Source: Prevotellamassilia timonensis (GTDB lineage: Bacteria > Bacteroidota > Bacteroidia > Bacteroidales > Bacteroidaceae). From it: DNA of 53,078 bases. The translations under genes and the position numbers were made by a program. The DNA lies in NCBI RefSeq assembly GCF_021531665.1, contig NZ_JADYUH010000010.1, positions 1 to 53,078 of the forward strand. Reading direction: 5' to 3'. Below the pieces are notes generated by a model that saw nothing but the letters and a program-made list of their open reading frames with translations, had not been told where the DNA came from and ran no database searches. This document shows positions 52,435 to 53,078 of the stretch, in pieces. How positions within the stretch are numbered: position 1 is the stretch's first letter; each line of letters opens with the position of its first letter.

Positions 52435-53078
52435 TTAGTAATGTGTAAAATTTTTTGAATGCGTGTCTTGCGACTCTTCCGGATTCTCTGCACTCTGCGG
52501 AATCTGCGAAATCTGCGAGAAATTATTCTCTGCACTCTGCGAACTCTGCGCACTCTGCGAGAAATTCTTCTCTGAAATCTGCGAAATCTGCGAAATCTGC
52601 GAGAAATTTCTCTCTGCACTCTGCGGACACTGCGAACTCTGCGAGAACTCGTCCTCAGAAATCTGCGAAATCTGCGAAATCTGCGAGAAATTATTTTCTG
52701 CACTCTGCGCACTCTTCGAGAACTCGTTCTCCGCACTCTGCGGACACTGCGGACTCTGCGAGAAATTTTGCTCTGCACTCAGCGAACTCTGCGGACTCTG
52801 CGAGAACTCCTTCTCAGAACTTTGCGAACACTGCGCACTCTGCGAGAACTCTTTCTCTGAAATCTGCGGAATCTGTGAAATCTGCGAGAAACTATTCTCT
52901 GCACTCTGCGAGAACTTTTTCTCCACATTCTCCACCTCTGTTTCAGCGGGTTTCTCCAGTTTCTTCACTCCATAGAACATGCCCTGGGCGGTGCGCTTCT
53001 TGGGAATACCCATGCGGCGCAACTGACGACCTAAGCCCGTCATTTTCAAGCCCTGCAGGGCGCGGCGAGAGTCACGCT
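52435..53078 (-). CDS. 3' part of a gene with a Ser/Gln repeat tail (5' end outside the window)
   Basis: The minus-strand frame is open to the window edge, so the start is not seen; an internal ATG at 53049 is not necessarily the start. The first visible residues (ALQGLKMTGLGRQLRRMGIP, then KKRTAQGMFYGVKKLE) look like the end of a VirE/VapE-type replication protein, whose C-termini have LGxxLxxLGxxxKRTxxGxxY. After about residue 45 the protein changes to ~140 residues of a repeat built on FSQ, SAQ, SQSAE and ISQIS. It ends ..DTHSKNFTHY. The tail is encoded by a 9-bp-based DNA repeat. The family assignment is tentative. Confidence 0.5.
   Translation of the reverse strand, partial: RDSRRALQGLKMTGLGRQLRRMGIPKKRTAQGMFYGVKKLEKPAETEVENVEKKFSQSAENSFSQISQIPQISEKEFSQSAQCSQSSEKEFSQSPQSSLSAEQNFSQSPQCPQSAENEFSKSAQSAENNFSQISQISQISEDEFSQSSQCPQSAERNFSQISQISQISEKNFSQSAQSSQSAENNFSQISQIPQSAENPEESQDTHSKNFTHY
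52478..52920. repeat. 9-bp-based degenerate tandem repeat
   Basis: The plus strand reads as variations of CTCTGCGAA, ATCTGCGAA, CTCTGCGGA and CACTGCGGA, in blocks joined by GAGAAATT(A/C)TTCTCT or GAGAACTC.TTCTC. Because units are multiples of three, frames stay open on both strands: Ser/Gln-rich in the chosen frame, Cys-rich on the plus strand and Arg-rich in another minus frame. Block order varies, as in arrays that expand and contract. Confidence 0.85.

Noticed and set aside
52478..52920. Possible CRISPR array
   Set aside because: Units are short, contiguous and degenerate, with no spacers of constant length and no cas genes.
52463..52975. Cys-rich plus-strand frame (repeated CEICE / LCELC)
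   Set aside because: It arises from the 9-bp repeat being open in several frames. The minus frame continues into non-repetitive, gene-like sequence at the window edge; this one does not.

Overview
The window is a chromosomal segment of a Bacteroidales bacterium, plausibly Prevotellaceae-like with a GC-balanced backbone. Evidence: promoters of the Bacteroidetes type (TTTG, 19-21 nt, TAnnTTTG), a sphingolipid-type serine palmitoyltransferase, DUF3078/DUF4835 and putative-porin families, a Rho factor with a long N-terminal insert, and mobile genes of the CTnDOT tetQ-rteA type.

Layout. 1-6929: repeat-rich leader, tamB, a 21-bp tandem array and a DUF3078 outer-membrane protein. 6936-16807: an ogt gene (minus strand, 174 codons when rejoined) split by a 9.35-kb insertion. 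The insertion (7269-16615) is a fragment of a CTnDOT-like element: tetQ promoter and leader, tetQ, and the first ~117 codons of rteA. rteA is itself split by a 6.7-kb composite transposon (9686-16422). This is bounded by two non-identical IS1380-family elements and flanked by a 5-bp target duplication ATAAA. Its AT-rich cargo is an EstT-like macrolide esterase, an ABC-F protein and a lincosamide nucleotidyltransferase gene truncated by the right IS. Cassette-like imperfect palindromes follow the esterase and ABC-F genes. The result is three nested layers of insertion with four resistance-type genes, one of them broken.

16896-31618 returns to backbone: DUF1294, a LysR/ThrE operon, yicC-gmk-nadD, truA, rpsF-rpsR-rplI, an AMP-forming acyl-CoA ligase, lptB, an S9 peptidase and hemW. 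31865-34211 is a decayed type I restriction-modification island: remnants of hsdM, hsdS (twice) and a Bro/RhuM-like gene, with intact DUF1016 nuclease and Bro-N genes, joined at a 20-bp repeat present three times. 34630-50712 holds spt, rho, a ROK kinase, dnaN, a DEDD exonuclease, coaBC, DUF4835, recN, a catalytically dead trypsin-fold/TPR protein and a large putative porin. A tRNA-Thr, an OmpH-like lipoprotein, a small membrane protein and the 3' part of a gene with a long Ser/Gln repeat tail close the window.

Three families of small non-coding mobile repeats are scattered through the intergenic spaces: family A (191 bp, with 79-bp internal deletion forms, 4-bp target duplications), family B (five copies of 162 bp) and family C (two inverted copies of ~120 bp). 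Families A and B and a hairpin behind the S9 peptidase share a central core. In two places a repeat supplies all or part of a gene's stop codon.
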